A stretch of DNA of 10,226 nt from Kosmotogaceae bacterium UBA1373 (GCA_002305955.1 DBRH01000039.1:1-10226), one strand, 5' to 3'. Shown: positions 1-6,440, counted from the first letter of the stretch. Notes: generated by a model from the letters alone, not told the origin. Program-made: numbers and translations.

Positions 1-1
1 C

Positions 2-85
2 TTCTTAACCAACGAAGAACCTGGCGCGCAGCGTCGGAACTATGAACCGCTCTTCCCTCACGTTTCAGTTATAGAGGGTGTTTGA
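2..85 (+). CDS. Possible C-terminal end of an unidentified protein (partial)
   Basis: The second reading frame is open from the window edge to a TGA at 83-85 and encodes 27 residues, including NEEPGAQRRNYEPLFPH. The mix of charged and aromatic residues looks protein-like, and an extended -10 element for the next gene follows soon after, as expected at a gene boundary. I do not recognise the family. The fragment is short and its upstream part is missing, so the open frame could be chance. Confidence 0.35.
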   Translation, partial: FLTNEEPGAQRRNYEPLFPHVSVIEGV

Positions 86-102
86 AAGATATCCCACTTT
101 AG

Positions 103-132
103 CCGATCGCTGTTATAATTCCAGACGATCGG
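103..132 (+). promoter_or_regulatory. Extended -10 promoter flanked by CCGATCG/CGATCGG inverted repeat
   Basis: TGTTATAAT at 111-119 is a TGn-TATAAT extended -10 element, about 80 bases before the TTG start at 200. No good -35 is found at 16-18 bp spacing; TTGAAA at 82-87 is too far away. The -10 is bracketed by inverted repeats CCGATCG (103-109) and CGATCGG (126-132), with centres 23 bp apart. This would suit a repressor that covers the -10. Promoter function and the operator are both inferred. Confidence 0.4.
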
Positions 133-199
133 AAACAGGGGCGGAAGTTGCGGGCAAAAATGTTTGTTTTGGCAGGCAGAGAACAAAGGAGGTGTCTAC

Positions 200-1022
200 T
201 TGAAAGTAAGATTGGTTTCTTTGCTAATTCTGTTGTTTGCGGCATCGATCCAGGCGGCGCCTCTTCGAGTCGGTTTTGTGTATGTTGGGTCCGCCAACGA
301 CGGCGGCTGGTCTCAAAAGCATGACGAAGGGCGACTCTATCTGGAAAAGGTTTTCGGTCGTGAGATCGAGACCGGGTATGCGGAAAACGTGGTCGAAGGT
401 GAGCAGGACCTTGAAATCATGCGAAGTTTTGCCGGGCACGGTTTCGATATCGTCTTCAGTACGAGTTTCGGGTTCATGGACGACGTGGTGGAGATCGCGG
501 CACATTATCCTGAAACGGTTTTCATGCATTGCTCCGGCTATAAAACCTCTGAGAACCTCGGGACTTATTTCGGCAGGATATACGAACCGGGTTATCTTAC
601 CGGTCTGATCGCCGGCGGCCGTTCAGGCGGCAGGAGATAGAGGAGTTTATGCAATAGGTTATAACGCAGATATGAGCACGTTTTCGCCTAAAACCTTCCT
701 GGCCTCTCCGGTGTGGAACTGGGGTGTCTTTTACGAGAAGGTCGTGAGGGAGGTTATGGACAAAAACTGGAAGAGCTACCAGTACTGGGGTGGAATTAAA
801 GACGCGATCGTAGACATATCGATGAGCCCGCTGGTACCTCAGACTATCTCCGATAATGTTAGAGCCGAAAGGGAGAAGATAATCTCCAACGATCTTCATC
901 CCTTCGAAGGACCTCTCTACGATCAGAGCGGTAAAATGAGATGCTCGGCCGGAGAAAGGCCTTCGGACGACGAGCTCCTCTCGATGAACTGGTTCGTACG
1001 CAACGTGGTCGGAGAACCTTAA
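200..1022 (+). pseudogene. BMP/PnrA-family ABC transporter substrate-binding protein, disrupted by internal deletion and frameshift
   Basis: The BMP (basic membrane protein/PnrA/Med) family comprises periplasmic or lipid-anchored binding proteins that usually deliver nucleosides to an ABC importer. The likely start is TTG at 200, six bases after AAAGGAGGTG (185-194). A signal peptide of about 19 residues ends at SIQA-AP; there is no lipobox cysteine. The N-terminal lobe is well kept (GFVYVGSANDGGW, FMDDVVEIAAHYP, YFGRIYEPGYLTGLIAG). At about 611-620 that frame runs into a stop at 638-640. The family sequence resumes in another frame from 618 (AVQAAGDRGVYAIGYNADMS) and reads to TAA at 1020-1022, with SPVWNWG, YWGGIKD and DDELLSMNWFV. 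About 70-75 residues of the central domain expected for the family are missing, so total coding is about 273 codons against a usual 340-350. The product cannot be a working binding protein. No permease genes are adjacent in the window. A sequencing or assembly collapse is the alternative to true decay. Confidence 0.85.
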
Positions 1023-1049
1023 TAAAAGCGGGGAGATCGACTCCCCGCT
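1020..1049 (-). terminator. Intrinsic terminator between convergent genes
   Basis: A perfect 9-bp stem (1027-1035 pairing with 1041-1049, core GCGGGGAG/CTCCCCGC) has a 5-base loop ATCGA. On the minus strand it is followed by TTTTATTAA, giving a standard rho-independent terminator for the AraC-type gene whose stop lies six bases away. On the plus strand there is no T run, so its effect on the BMP gene is less certain. Confidence 0.75.
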
Positions 1050-1054
1050 ACACT

Positions 1055-2038
1055 TCAAATCTTCTTGACCGGCAGATAGATATCCACCACTTTCTTGTCT
1101 TCGCACTCGCTTTTTACGTCCGTCGGGTACAGCTCGAAGGGCAGTCTGTCGTCGGGGAGATACCCGCTCTGGGGCAGCCATTGGCCGTAAAGCCAGTCCC
1201 AGGCCTTTCCGTACTCGCTGGAATCCAGTTCGAAACGTGCCGCGGCGTACTCTCCCGCCGCGATGGTCATCCTTCCTATCTCTCCTTCGACCCGGGTGTT
1301 TTTCGGCACCGTCACGCAGACGCTCAACCTCAACTTATCTTCTTCGGTGACGTCGGGGTTGTCGTGATAGATAATCAGGTACTGCGCATCGGATCTCTGG
1401 AGAAGTCCCCTCGGTCCGGCCCAGGCGCAAAGCTTGTTGAAAAGAGTTTCGAAGAGCTTCTCGTCGCCCGCGTAAGGTCCTATGTAACGCACATAGGCCA
1501 CGTCGGTTTCCGGTAATTGCTTGATGGTGACGCTTTTGCCCATCTTTTCCATGTTCGTCCTCCTCATCATGATTTCCACACTACGATTGTAGATAGGAGC
1601 CGGAAAAGATGCCTTTCTCTCGTTGCTATGTGTATGATCGTAGTTGCCTTCCTCTTGATCGAGATTGCTCTGTTCGAGCTTTTCCTTCCTCCACTCCAGA
1701 GGAGTTAGTTCGAAATACTTCTTGAAGCTCCGGCTGAAGGAGGATGGGCTTGAAAATCCACAGTCCAGGGCGATTTCCGAGACGGTTTTTTTCGAGTCGT
1801 TGGCCAGAAGAACGGCGGCTTTCTCCAGACGGAGACGCCAGATGAAATGCGAAAGCGTTTCTCCCATGAAGACAGAGAAAATCCTGTGAAAGTGGAATCT
1901 CGAAAAATTGGCAACATCGGAGAGTTCTTCGAGTGTCAAGGGTTCGGCCAGATGCTGCTCTATGTAGTCGAGGACCGAATTGATTCTCGAGAGATATGTC
2001 GAGTACAGGTTCTGGTCTAGACGCTTTTCTTCCACCAT
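1055..2038 (-). CDS. AraC-family transcriptional regulator with C-terminal GyrI-like ligand-binding domain
   Basis: This 327-residue cytoplasmic DNA-binding protein has the Rob/SoxS-like order, with the DNA-binding domain first. The first helix-turn-helix is around residues 34-56 (LTLEELSDVANFSRFHFHRIF). The second is around 84-110 (KTVSEIALDCGFSSPSSFSRSFKKYF), ending in the usual LTPLEWR. A polar linker (about 120-160) leads to a GyrI-like/effector-binding domain (about 165-327) that includes VAYVRYIGPYAG, AAGEYAAARFE and the C-terminal VVDIYLPVKK. In this family that domain binds small hydrophobic or cationic compounds. The ATG at 2036-2038 is supported by AAAGGGGG at 2044-2051 on the minus strand. 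It is divergent from the acetyltransferase gene, which may be its target, though this is only inference from position. Confidence 0.93.
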   Translation of the reverse strand: MVEEKRLDQNLYSTYLSRINSVLDYIEQHLAEPLTLEELSDVANFSRFHFHRIFSVFMGETLSHFIWRLRLEKAAVLLANDSKKTVSEIALDCGFSSPSSFSRSFKKYFELTPLEWRKEKLEQSNLDQEEGNYDHTHSNERKASFPAPIYNRSVEIMMRRTNMEKMGKSVTIKQLPETDVAYVRYIGPYAGDEKLFETLFNKLCAWAGPRGLLQRSDAQYLIIYHDNPDVTEEDKLRLSVCVTVPKNTRVEGEIGRMTIAAGEYAAARFELDSSEYGKAWDWLYGQWLPQSGYLPDDRLPFELYPTDVKSECEDKKVVDIYLPVKKI

Positions 2039-2117
2039 TCATACCCCCTTTGTCACGCAGTTATTTTATCATCGATCGGAGAAAGTGAGGGGCGAGAGAA
2101 AGAGGCCGTAGAAAGGC

Positions 2118-2146
2118 TATAATATTGCATACAAACGACACGGAGG
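2118..2146 (+). promoter_or_regulatory. -10 element and ribosome site of the GNAT gene in the divergent intergenic region
   Basis: TATAAT at 2118-2123 is a consensus -10, and GGAGG at 2142-2146 is a strong ribosome site five bases before ATG 2152. No good -35 was found. The ribosome site decides the start: a TTG at 2125 in the same frame overlaps the promoter and would have no ribosome site. The same 113-base gap must hold the AraC-gene promoter on the other strand, where I see only a weak TAAAAT (2063-2068). Confidence 0.5.
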
Positions 2147-2151
2147 TTTTG

Positions 2152-2889
2152 ATGCTGGACATACGCAAACTCGAAGAGATATCCATGAACGCGTGGCCGG
2201 GTGTGTATGTAAGATTCTACGACGGCTGGGTTATGAGGTGCGCCGGGGGTTACACCAACAGGGCCAATTCCATACTCCCCCTTTACGAATCGAGAGAGGA
2301 TCTGATGCGAAAGATCAACGAAGCGGAACGGTTCTGCTCAAGCAGGGGACTCCAGACTATCTTCAAGATGACATCCATATCTCTTCCATCCGAGCTGGAC
2401 AGAGCACTGGAAAGCCAGGGTTACGTCGAAAGAGACCGCGCAATAGTCCTGACAAAGGAGCTCTCAGGAGCGACGAGGGATCTATCCGATCTCGACATCT
2501 TCACCACTCCCTCCAGAGAGTGGCTGGGTTCCTTCACCAGGTTGAGCAAGAAAGCCGCGGAAAACGAACACTGGCTGGGGAGGATACTCGACTCGATAGT
2601 CCCCGACGCTTACTACCTCATCCTGAAGAAGAGCGAGGAGGCCGTAGGTTGCGCCATGGCCGTCAGGGAGGACGAATACTTCGGTCTCTTCGGCATAACG
2701 ATCGGTCAGGAATACAGGAGAATGGGCTACGGCAAAGAACTCACCGAAAAGCTGATGGCGCTCGGCGGGAGAGAGGGAGCCCGGGTAGCATATCTTCAGG
2801 TGGATATAGTGAACGACGTAGCTATAAAGCTATACTCGTCGCTCAGTTTCGAAGAGGCTTATCAGTACTGGTACAGGGTGAAGGTTTAG
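2152..2889 (+). CDS. GNAT-family N-acetyltransferase
   Basis: This 245-residue protein has a C-terminal GCN5-related acetyltransferase fold. The acetyl-CoA pyrophosphate loop is QEYRRMGYGKEL (residues 186-197, Q/R-x-x-x-x-G-x-G pattern), preceded by beta4 YFGLFGITI. It is followed by the late NDVAIKLYSSLSF segment, where Y228 sits at the usual general-acid position. The N-terminal half carries W15-P and a DGWVMRCAGGYTNRANS motif (24-40), typical of a two-domain GNAT group whose substrates are mostly unknown. The start is ATG 2152, set by GGAGG at 2142-2146. Its TAG stop (2887-2889) overlaps the TAA stop of the convergent HAD gene, and no terminator lies between them. The substrate cannot be told from sequence. 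Confidence 0.9.
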   Translation: MLDIRKLEEISMNAWPGVYVRFYDGWVMRCAGGYTNRANSILPLYESREDLMRKINEAERFCSSRGLQTIFKMTSISLPSELDRALESQGYVERDRAIVLTKELSGATRDLSDLDIFTTPSREWLGSFTRLSKKAAENEHWLGRILDSIVPDAYYLILKKSEEAVGCAMAVREDEYFGLFGITIGQEYRRMGYGKELTEKLMALGGREGARVAYLQVDIVNDVAIKLYSSLSFEEAYQYWYRVKV

Positions 2890-3551
2890 CGCCTGCGACT
2901 CGACAGTCCGTCGCTTCGCCGTAGATACTCTCCAACTTCGATCAAGTTTTCGAATACCCTGCCGGCGCCTGAGAGATCCAGGTGTCTGTTCTCGTCGTGC
3001 AGGACTGCAAGAACTTCCATTCCGGCCGCCGTGCCGCTCTTTATACCGTTCGGGGAGTCTTCGATCACTATGCACTCTTCCGGATCGCAGCCCAACAGAC
3101 CGGCCGCATGAAGGTAAATCGCCGGATCCGGCTTGGATCTGGAGACTTCATCTCCCCCAACTATCGCCTGAAAGTAGCGGCCAACACCTATCTGCTCGAC
3201 GATCTCCATAATCACGCCCTTCTCGGTCGAAGAGGCTATACCCAGCTTTACGCGGGGAGTGAGAAACTCCAGAAGCTCTACAAGACCGGGGTTTGGACCG
3301 AGCCTTTCTCTGGCGATCTCCAGGAAGCGCTCGATGTACATCCTTCCAAACTCCTGGGGTGTAAGGGGAAGATTGGCTATTTCCACGACCACTCTCTGCG
3401 TCTCCTCCATCTTCAGTCCCATCTGTTTCTCGAAAAGCTCCGGCGTTATCGCACCGCCGTAACGACCTACTATTTCCGCGCAGGCCTCCCTGTAGAGCCT
3501 TTCCGAATCTATCATCACTCCGTCCATATCGAAAATCACAGCTTTGATCAC
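2886..3551 (-). CDS. HAD-superfamily (subfamily IA) phosphatase / beta-phosphoglucomutase-like hydrolase
   Basis: This 221-residue protein carries all four haloacid dehalogenase motifs. Motif I is FDMDGVMIDSE (nucleophile D8, acid/base D10), motif II is the serine in GIASSTEKG (S107 or S108), motif III is K140 in SKPDP, and motif IV is VIEDSPNGIKSG (E164, D165). The helical cap lies between residues 15 and about 80. This arrangement fits phosphatases or mutases acting on small sugar phosphates; the real substrate is unknown. The start is GTG 3549-3551, which overlaps the TGA of the upstream regulator as GTGA, with GGAG about eight bases before it. It is therefore the last gene of the two-regulator operon and probably translationally coupled. 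Confidence 0.92.
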   Translation of the reverse strand: MIKAVIFDMDGVMIDSERLYREACAEIVGRYGGAITPELFEKQMGLKMEETQRVVVEIANLPLTPQEFGRMYIERFLEIARERLGPNPGLVELLEFLTPRVKLGIASSTEKGVIMEIVEQIGVGRYFQAIVGGDEVSRSKPDPAIYLHAAGLLGCDPEECIVIEDSPNGIKSGTAAGMEVLAVLHDENRHLDLSGAGRVFENLIEVGEYLRRSDGLSSRRR

Positions 3552-4612
3552 AACTTTTTCTCCTTTATCGCCAGAAGGTTCCTGATATCGGCCGCCGCCT
3601 TTCTCAAAGTCTCCTTCCTGACGGAGACTATATTGCTGAAGGGATCTATGTCTATGAGCGAAGACTTGAAAAGCAGCCCCATATGATAAGAGATGGTCGA
3701 TTTTGCCAGGCCGGTGAACTCTACGAGGCGCTTCTGCGGTACGGGTTGAGTGTTGAGTCTTTTGAGTATCCTGAAACGGGTTTCGTCGGAGAGCATCTTC
3801 AACAGGCTCTGAAGACGCACTTCTCTGGGAATTCTTCCGGAGAAGTCCTGAGTCACCTCTTCCAGCCCCATTATCAAGAGATGGAAGGTAGGATAGGTCA
3901 TCAGGCCAGAATTGGTGTGAGAGACCGAGTTCTGAAGCGCTATATAAAGCGGTTTGCTCTCATCGGGAGTTATATCGTAGTAATCGAGATAGTTTGAAAA
4001 GGCATCCTTTATCTTCTGAGAGGACTGGTTTTCGAGATAGTTCCTTATGGTTTTGAGATTGAGTTCGCGCAAGCCGCTCTTTTCGTACAGTTTCAGTATC
4101 TTGAGAGTGTTGGCCACCAGAAAGTCCATGGCGGTCCTGGGGAAGAAGAACAGCTGGTTTATGAACCATATGGTATCGGTGCTGATTCCCTCTATGGTAT
4201 CTATGGCCCGCGCCACCTCGGAGGGTTGCTCGAGAAGCATCTTGATGAGAGTCTCGTGAGAAACCTTTAGCCGCCGGTCGGCGAAAACCTGTATAAATCT
4301 TTCCCTGATCATCTGGAGGCCCTCGTCGGATATATTCAGGCTCTCCTCTATCGTGACTATCATCCCGTCGAGCATCTTCTGCTTTATTGGAAAGAGTATC
4401 GGAGCCATGACACCCAGTTCGTTCATGAAGGTGGTGTACATCCTCGTCGTCCATTCACCGTCCTGGAGAAGCGTATCACGGAAGTCGATCAGTTCTTTGG
4501 TCGGCTCGTAATCGACACCGAGTGTCTTTAGAACTTTTTCGACCGGGCCGGTGTTGAGAGAGAAGTGTATGGCCATCGTGAGATCGTAGATCTCGAAGTA
4601 TCCCGCTATCAT
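3548..4612 (-). CDS. Long ArsR-type winged-helix regulator with uncharacterised N-terminal domain (paralogue 1)
   Basis: This is a 354-residue protein; ordinary ArsR repressors have about 100. The C-terminal part (about residues 269-340) is a winged helix: LKMLSDETRFRILKRL is the typical ArsR entry helix and AKSTISYHMGLL (303-314) is the recognition helix, followed by a wing and a basic tail. The first 260 or so residues match no domain I can name. They share a block with the next gene (TIWFINQLFFFP, then LKLYEKSGLRELNLKTI). There is no CxC metal site. Its ATG (4610-4612) overlaps the upstream stop as ATGA; a TTG six bases earlier (4616-4618) is also possible. I prefer the ATG because M-I-A-G-Y then aligns with M-V-P-G-Y of the paralogue. 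It is probably a ligand-responsive regulator; target and ligand are unknown. Confidence 0.85.
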   Translation of the reverse strand: MIAGYFEIYDLTMAIHFSLNTGPVEKVLKTLGVDYEPTKELIDFRDTLLQDGEWTTRMYTTFMNELGVMAPILFPIKQKMLDGMIVTIEESLNISDEGLQMIRERFIQVFADRRLKVSHETLIKMLLEQPSEVARAIDTIEGISTDTIWFINQLFFFPRTAMDFLVANTLKILKLYEKSGLRELNLKTIRNYLENQSSQKIKDAFSNYLDYYDITPDESKPLYIALQNSVSHTNSGLMTYPTFHLLIMGLEEVTQDFSGRIPREVRLQSLLKMLSDETRFRILKRLNTQPVPQKRLVEFTGLAKSTISYHMGLLFKSSLIDIDPFSNIVSVRKETLRKAAADIRNLLAIKEKKL

Positions 4613-5679
4613 TTCCAAGAGTCATCACTCTCTTCATAAAAGGCTTCCAGCCTCTTGATAATGCTCTCGATCCGTTTGCGGTTGAGCGAGAAATATATCC
4701 TCCTGCGGTCCTTTCTGCCGGTGACCAGCGCCAGTTCTCCCAGTGAAGAGAGGTGGTAAGAGATAGTCGCTTTGGAAAGGCCTAAAAGTTTGGCCAGCTC
4801 GTCTACATACCTGGGTTCTTGAGAAACGGCCACCATGATCTGCATTTTCGTTGGATCGGAGAAATTCTTGAGAAAGAGTCTGAGAATGTGGTCGGTGATA
4901 TAGGGGTTGACGATTTCTTCGAGTTGCTTGAGCTGGTTGTTGAGAACGACGAACTGCTTGTCGCAGGCGTAGGCGTATCTCACGCCCGGATACTGGAGCG
5001 TATTCTGCAGAAGGAGATACAGAGGAGACTCGTCCCTGGCCGTCACTCCGTAGAGCTCCAGAAAGCCGGAAGCGACCTCCTTGTATTCCTCCTGACCGAA
5101 GGATTCCATGGTCTCGTTTATACAGCCCAGGTTTTTCTTTCTGAGCCCAGAATCTTCGTAATACCTCTTCAGAACCGTCAGGGCGAACATGAGAATCTCC
5201 TGCGACTGTTGCGGGAAGTTCACCAGCTGCGTAATGAACCAGGTCGTGTTCTCAGAAAGGTCACTAGCCCTATCGACAGCTTCGGCTACTATGTTTAGAT
5301 CGCCCCCCAGCGCCCTTTCGACCTCTTCCTTCGAGAAGTTCAAGTTGTTCAGAAGGATACTCTCGACCACGCATCTGGCCTTGCCTCTGAAATCGTTCTT
5401 GAGGCTTTCCATAGTCTCTTCGACAGTAACTATCTTTCCAGAAGAGGGAGGCATATCGCAGAAGAAGATCACGCTATCCTTTATTTCGGAAAATACGTTC
5501 ACGGCCACCTTTATCGGCCAGTTCGAATCGTCTCTCAAGAACCGGAGAAAACGTACCAGTTCTTCACCCGGCTTAAAGTCGACGCCCAGATCCTCCGAGA
5601 CTGAATCGAAATAACTCTCTTTGTCGGCATAAGCGCACGCCATGAGAATTTCAACTAATTCAACATATCCGGGAACCAT
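4609..5679 (-). CDS. Long ArsR-type winged-helix regulator with uncharacterised N-terminal domain (paralogue 2)
   Basis: This 356-residue paralogue of the downstream gene is first in the operon. The winged helix is at about 261-335: LKNFSDPTKMQIMVAV, then the recognition helix SKATISYHLSSL (292-303), then the wing GRKDRRRIYFSL and a basic C-terminal helix. The N-terminal domain shares the TTWFITQLVNFP block and YYEDSGLRKKNL with paralogue 1. The two proteins are clearly related over their whole length but strongly diverged, suggesting an old duplication with separate roles. ATG 5677-5679 is chosen because it aligns with the paralogue start. A GTG at 5695-5697 in frame would add six residues; neither has a convincing ribosome site. 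Possible self-control is suggested by repeated motifs around its promoter. Confidence 0.83.
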   Translation of the reverse strand: MVPGYVELVEILMACAYADKESYFDSVSEDLGVDFKPGEELVRFLRFLRDDSNWPIKVAVNVFSEIKDSVIFFCDMPPSSGKIVTVEETMESLKNDFRGKARCVVESILLNNLNFSKEEVERALGGDLNIVAEAVDRASDLSENTTWFITQLVNFPQQSQEILMFALTVLKRYYEDSGLRKKNLGCINETMESFGQEEYKEVASGFLELYGVTARDESPLYLLLQNTLQYPGVRYAYACDKQFVVLNNQLKQLEEIVNPYITDHILRLFLKNFSDPTKMQIMVAVSQEPRYVDELAKLLGLSKATISYHLSSLGELALVTGRKDRRRIYFSLNRKRIESIIKRLEAFYEESDDSWK

Positions 5680-5702
5680 TCGCAAGTAAAGCCACACTCC
5701 AG

Positions 5703-5745
5703 GTTCGATATGAATAGAATTATACCATACAAGGTGTTCGATATG
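5703..5745 (-). promoter_or_regulatory. Promoter of the regulator-HAD operon with flanking 10-bp direct repeats
   Basis: On the minus strand TGGTATAAT (-10 at 5719-5724) is an extended -10 element about 40 bases before the first gene. Exact copies of GTTCGATATG lie at 5703-5712 and 5736-5745, one on each side of the -10 and 33 bp apart, about three helical turns. Such face-matched repeats suit binding of two regulator dimers. The first copy with its next two bases also reads as a rough palindrome (TTC-gatat-GAA). Regulator binding is inferred, and autoregulation by one of the ArsR-type products is the simplest idea. Confidence 0.5.
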
Positions 5746-5919
5746 CTTAGAACCAATTCCTCAAGATGCAGAATAAGCAAACAGCCGGCATATGATCATC
5801 CATGAATGCCGACAATAGAGCAGTATATTCGCCAAAAAAGTATGTTCATAATCCGTTCTTTGGCCCGAGGTCTTTAGAGTCAACATATAATGGAAGCCGA
5901 ATGATCTTCATACCAGTAT
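5746..5919. other. Intergenic spacer without a supported gene
   Basis: AT-rich spacer between the minus-strand operon promoter and the inverted-repeat cassette. It holds a TATAAT at 5886-5891 without a -35 box, and a small imperfect hairpin (CGGCAT near 5783 with ATGCCG near 5808). No reading frame with a ribosome site was seen on either strand. Confidence 0.5.
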
Positions 5920-5951
5920 TGTTTGATATTCATCGATACTTAATAATTATA

Positions 5952-5969
5952 GTTTGACAACTATCAAAC
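5952..5969 (+). promoter_or_regulatory. Palindromic operator candidate over the -35 of peptide gene 1
   Basis: GTTTGACAACTATCAAAC has outer arms GTTTGA/TCAAAC that are perfect inverted repeats, and 14 of 18 positions are symmetric. It covers the -35 hexamer (5954-5959) and half the spacer, the classic place for a repressor such as a MarR-type dimer. A further GTTTGAT half site lies at 5921-5927. The regulator is unknown. Confidence 0.5.
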
Positions 5970-5982
5970 CAGGTGTTATGAT
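5954..5982 (+). promoter_or_regulatory. Strong sigma-A type promoter of peptide gene 1
   Basis: A perfect -35 TTGACA (5954-5959), a 17-bp spacer and -10 TATGAT (5977-5982), preceded by an AT-rich UP-like element. Transcription should start near 5989, giving a transcript of roughly 235 bases to the terminator at 6198-6225. This is the best promoter match in the window. Confidence 0.85.
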
Positions 5983-6023
5983 CATTATGTAAGAAAAATA
6001 TCGAACTTGCGGGAGCGATTGAT

Positions 6024-6122
6024 ATGAGAAAAAGGACTTTCACAGGAATTAGAGATATTCAGAAAGCCATAGACAAAGCGAGATCGGATTCTGCAAGACT
6101 GGGTAATTTTCTGGCTCTCTAA
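6024..6122 (+). CDS. 32-residue basic amphipathic small protein, unknown function (peptide A)
   Basis: ATG 6024 follows GGGAG (6011-6015) at eight bases and the frame ends at TAA 6120-6122, inside its own promoter-terminator unit. The peptide starts MRKRTFTG and ends SARLGNFLAL, with a central predicted helix (I9, I12, I16, A19 on one face; R10, D11, K14, D17, K18, R20 on the other). It has no signal peptide, membrane segment or cysteine, and its net charge is about +5. It aligns without gaps with peptide B: M1, I12, I16, D22, G27 and F29 identical, with K/R at 2, 10, 18, 20 and 25, D/E at 11 and 17, and L/F at 26 and 32. Conserved protein with poorly conserved DNA is strong evidence for real coding. 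I do not recognise the family. It could be a signal peptide precursor, a bacteriocin-like peptide or a small regulator. Confidence 0.75.
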   Translation: MRKRTFTGIRDIQKAIDKARSDSARLGNFLAL

Positions 6123-6160
6123 TTAAAAGGCACACCAGTAGAACCGAACATACAAAGCAA

Positions 6161-6176
6161 CCCCCCTTTTTCCCCC
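6161..6176 (+). other. Pyrimidine mirror tract C6-T5-C5 in the peptide A 3' region
   Basis: Sixteen uninterrupted pyrimidines, six C, five T and five C, lie between the stop of peptide A and its terminator. The tract is nearly mirror-symmetric and has no counterpart in the peptide B unit. It may be a slippage-prone site or affect RNA structure; no function is shown. Confidence 0.6.
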
Positions 6177-6197
6177 ACGGAAAGAAAAGATGACATT

Positions 6198-6225
6198 GGG
6201 TCTCCAGCGAGACCCTTCTTTTTTT
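6198..6225 (+). terminator. Intrinsic terminator of peptide gene A
   Basis: A perfect 7-bp stem GGGTCTC/GAGACCC (6198-6204 and 6209-6215) with loop CAGC is followed by TTCTTTTTTT. It resembles the peptide B terminator in position and in the preceding TCATTGG/ACATTGG bases. Confidence 0.9.
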
Positions 6226-6263
6226 ATATTGCCTTTTGCTTTGATGTTGACAGCATGCTCGGC

Positions 6264-6292
6264 TATAAAAAACGAGTCCCTTTTAGGGACTC
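6264..6292 (-). terminator. Intrinsic terminator of peptide gene B
   Basis: On the minus strand GAGTCCC (6286-6292), a 5-base loop and GGGACTC (6274-6280) form a perfect 7-bp stem, followed by GTTTTTTATAG. The two terminators end transcripts from opposite sides with about 40 bases between them, so the convergent transcripts should barely overlap. Confidence 0.9.
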
Positions 6293-6341
6293 CAATGACT
6301 TTCTATGTTGAAGGGGCTCTGTTATGTTCTCTTTCTGCTTC

Positions 6342-6440
6342 TTAGAAGCGGTAGAAGGCTCCGAACTTGAGGGCGTCTACCTTGACTCTTTCTATCTGGT
6401 CGAAAATTTCCTTCACTGATCTGACTTTCGTTGGTTTCAT
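6342..6440 (-). CDS. 32-residue basic amphipathic small protein, unknown function (peptide B)
   Basis: ATG at 6438-6440 on the minus strand follows a strong GGGGAGGGAG site with about five bases between, and TAA lies at 6342-6344. The peptide begins MKPTKVRSVKEIF and ends LKFGAFYRF. V9, I12, I16, V19, A23 and F26 line one face of a predicted helix; the other face is charged, and net charge is about +4. Length, charge pattern and the (K/R)(L/F)GxFxx(L/F) C-terminus match peptide A exactly without gaps, although the DNA matches at only about 45 of 99 positions by my hand count. An ATG four bases upstream opens a different frame without similarity and is not preferred. It has no signal peptide and no membrane segment. 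Function is unknown. Confidence 0.75.
   Translation of the reverse strand: MKPTKVRSVKEIFDQIERVKVDALKFGAFYRF

Larger units (their letters stand above)
5920..5983 (+). repeat. Left arm of a perfect 64-bp inverted repeat carrying an inward promoter
   Basis: Bases 5920-5983 are identical to the reverse complement of 6482-6545; each left position p pairs with 12465-p. The outer end is TGTTTGATATTC and the inner end is GTTATGATC. Identity breaks at once on both sides, at 5919 and 5984. The arm contains an AT-rich UP-like stretch (about 5937-5952), an 18-bp palindrome and a complete promoter. The whole unit spans 626 bp with TG...CA ends, but no target-site duplication or transposase was found. Confidence 0.97.

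Noticed and set aside
672..1022. Independent small gene for a C-terminal BMP fragment
   Set aside because: It continues the BMP family alignment from the preceding frame, has no ribosome site or promoter of its own, and starts inside a conserved segment. It is the second half of the broken gene.
941..1516. Long plus-strand open frame opposite the AraC-type gene
   Set aside because: It is antisense to a clear AraC/GyrI protein, has no ribosome site, and its translation is rich in Arg, His and Pro without family likeness.
5774..5830. Minus-strand 18-codon frame MDDHMPAVCLFCILRNWF upstream of the regulator operon
   Set aside because: It has no ribosome site and no conserved partner, so a leader peptide cannot be supported.
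6247..6269. TTGACA plus TATAAA as a further promoter between the terminators
   Set aside because: The spacer is only 11 bp and TATAAA is part of the T-run of the peptide B terminator read from the other strand.
6024..6440. Type I toxin-antitoxin pair
   Set aside because: The peptides are charged and amphipathic, not membrane-spanning, and the convergent transcripts end before overlapping, so no antisense RNA antitoxin is evident.
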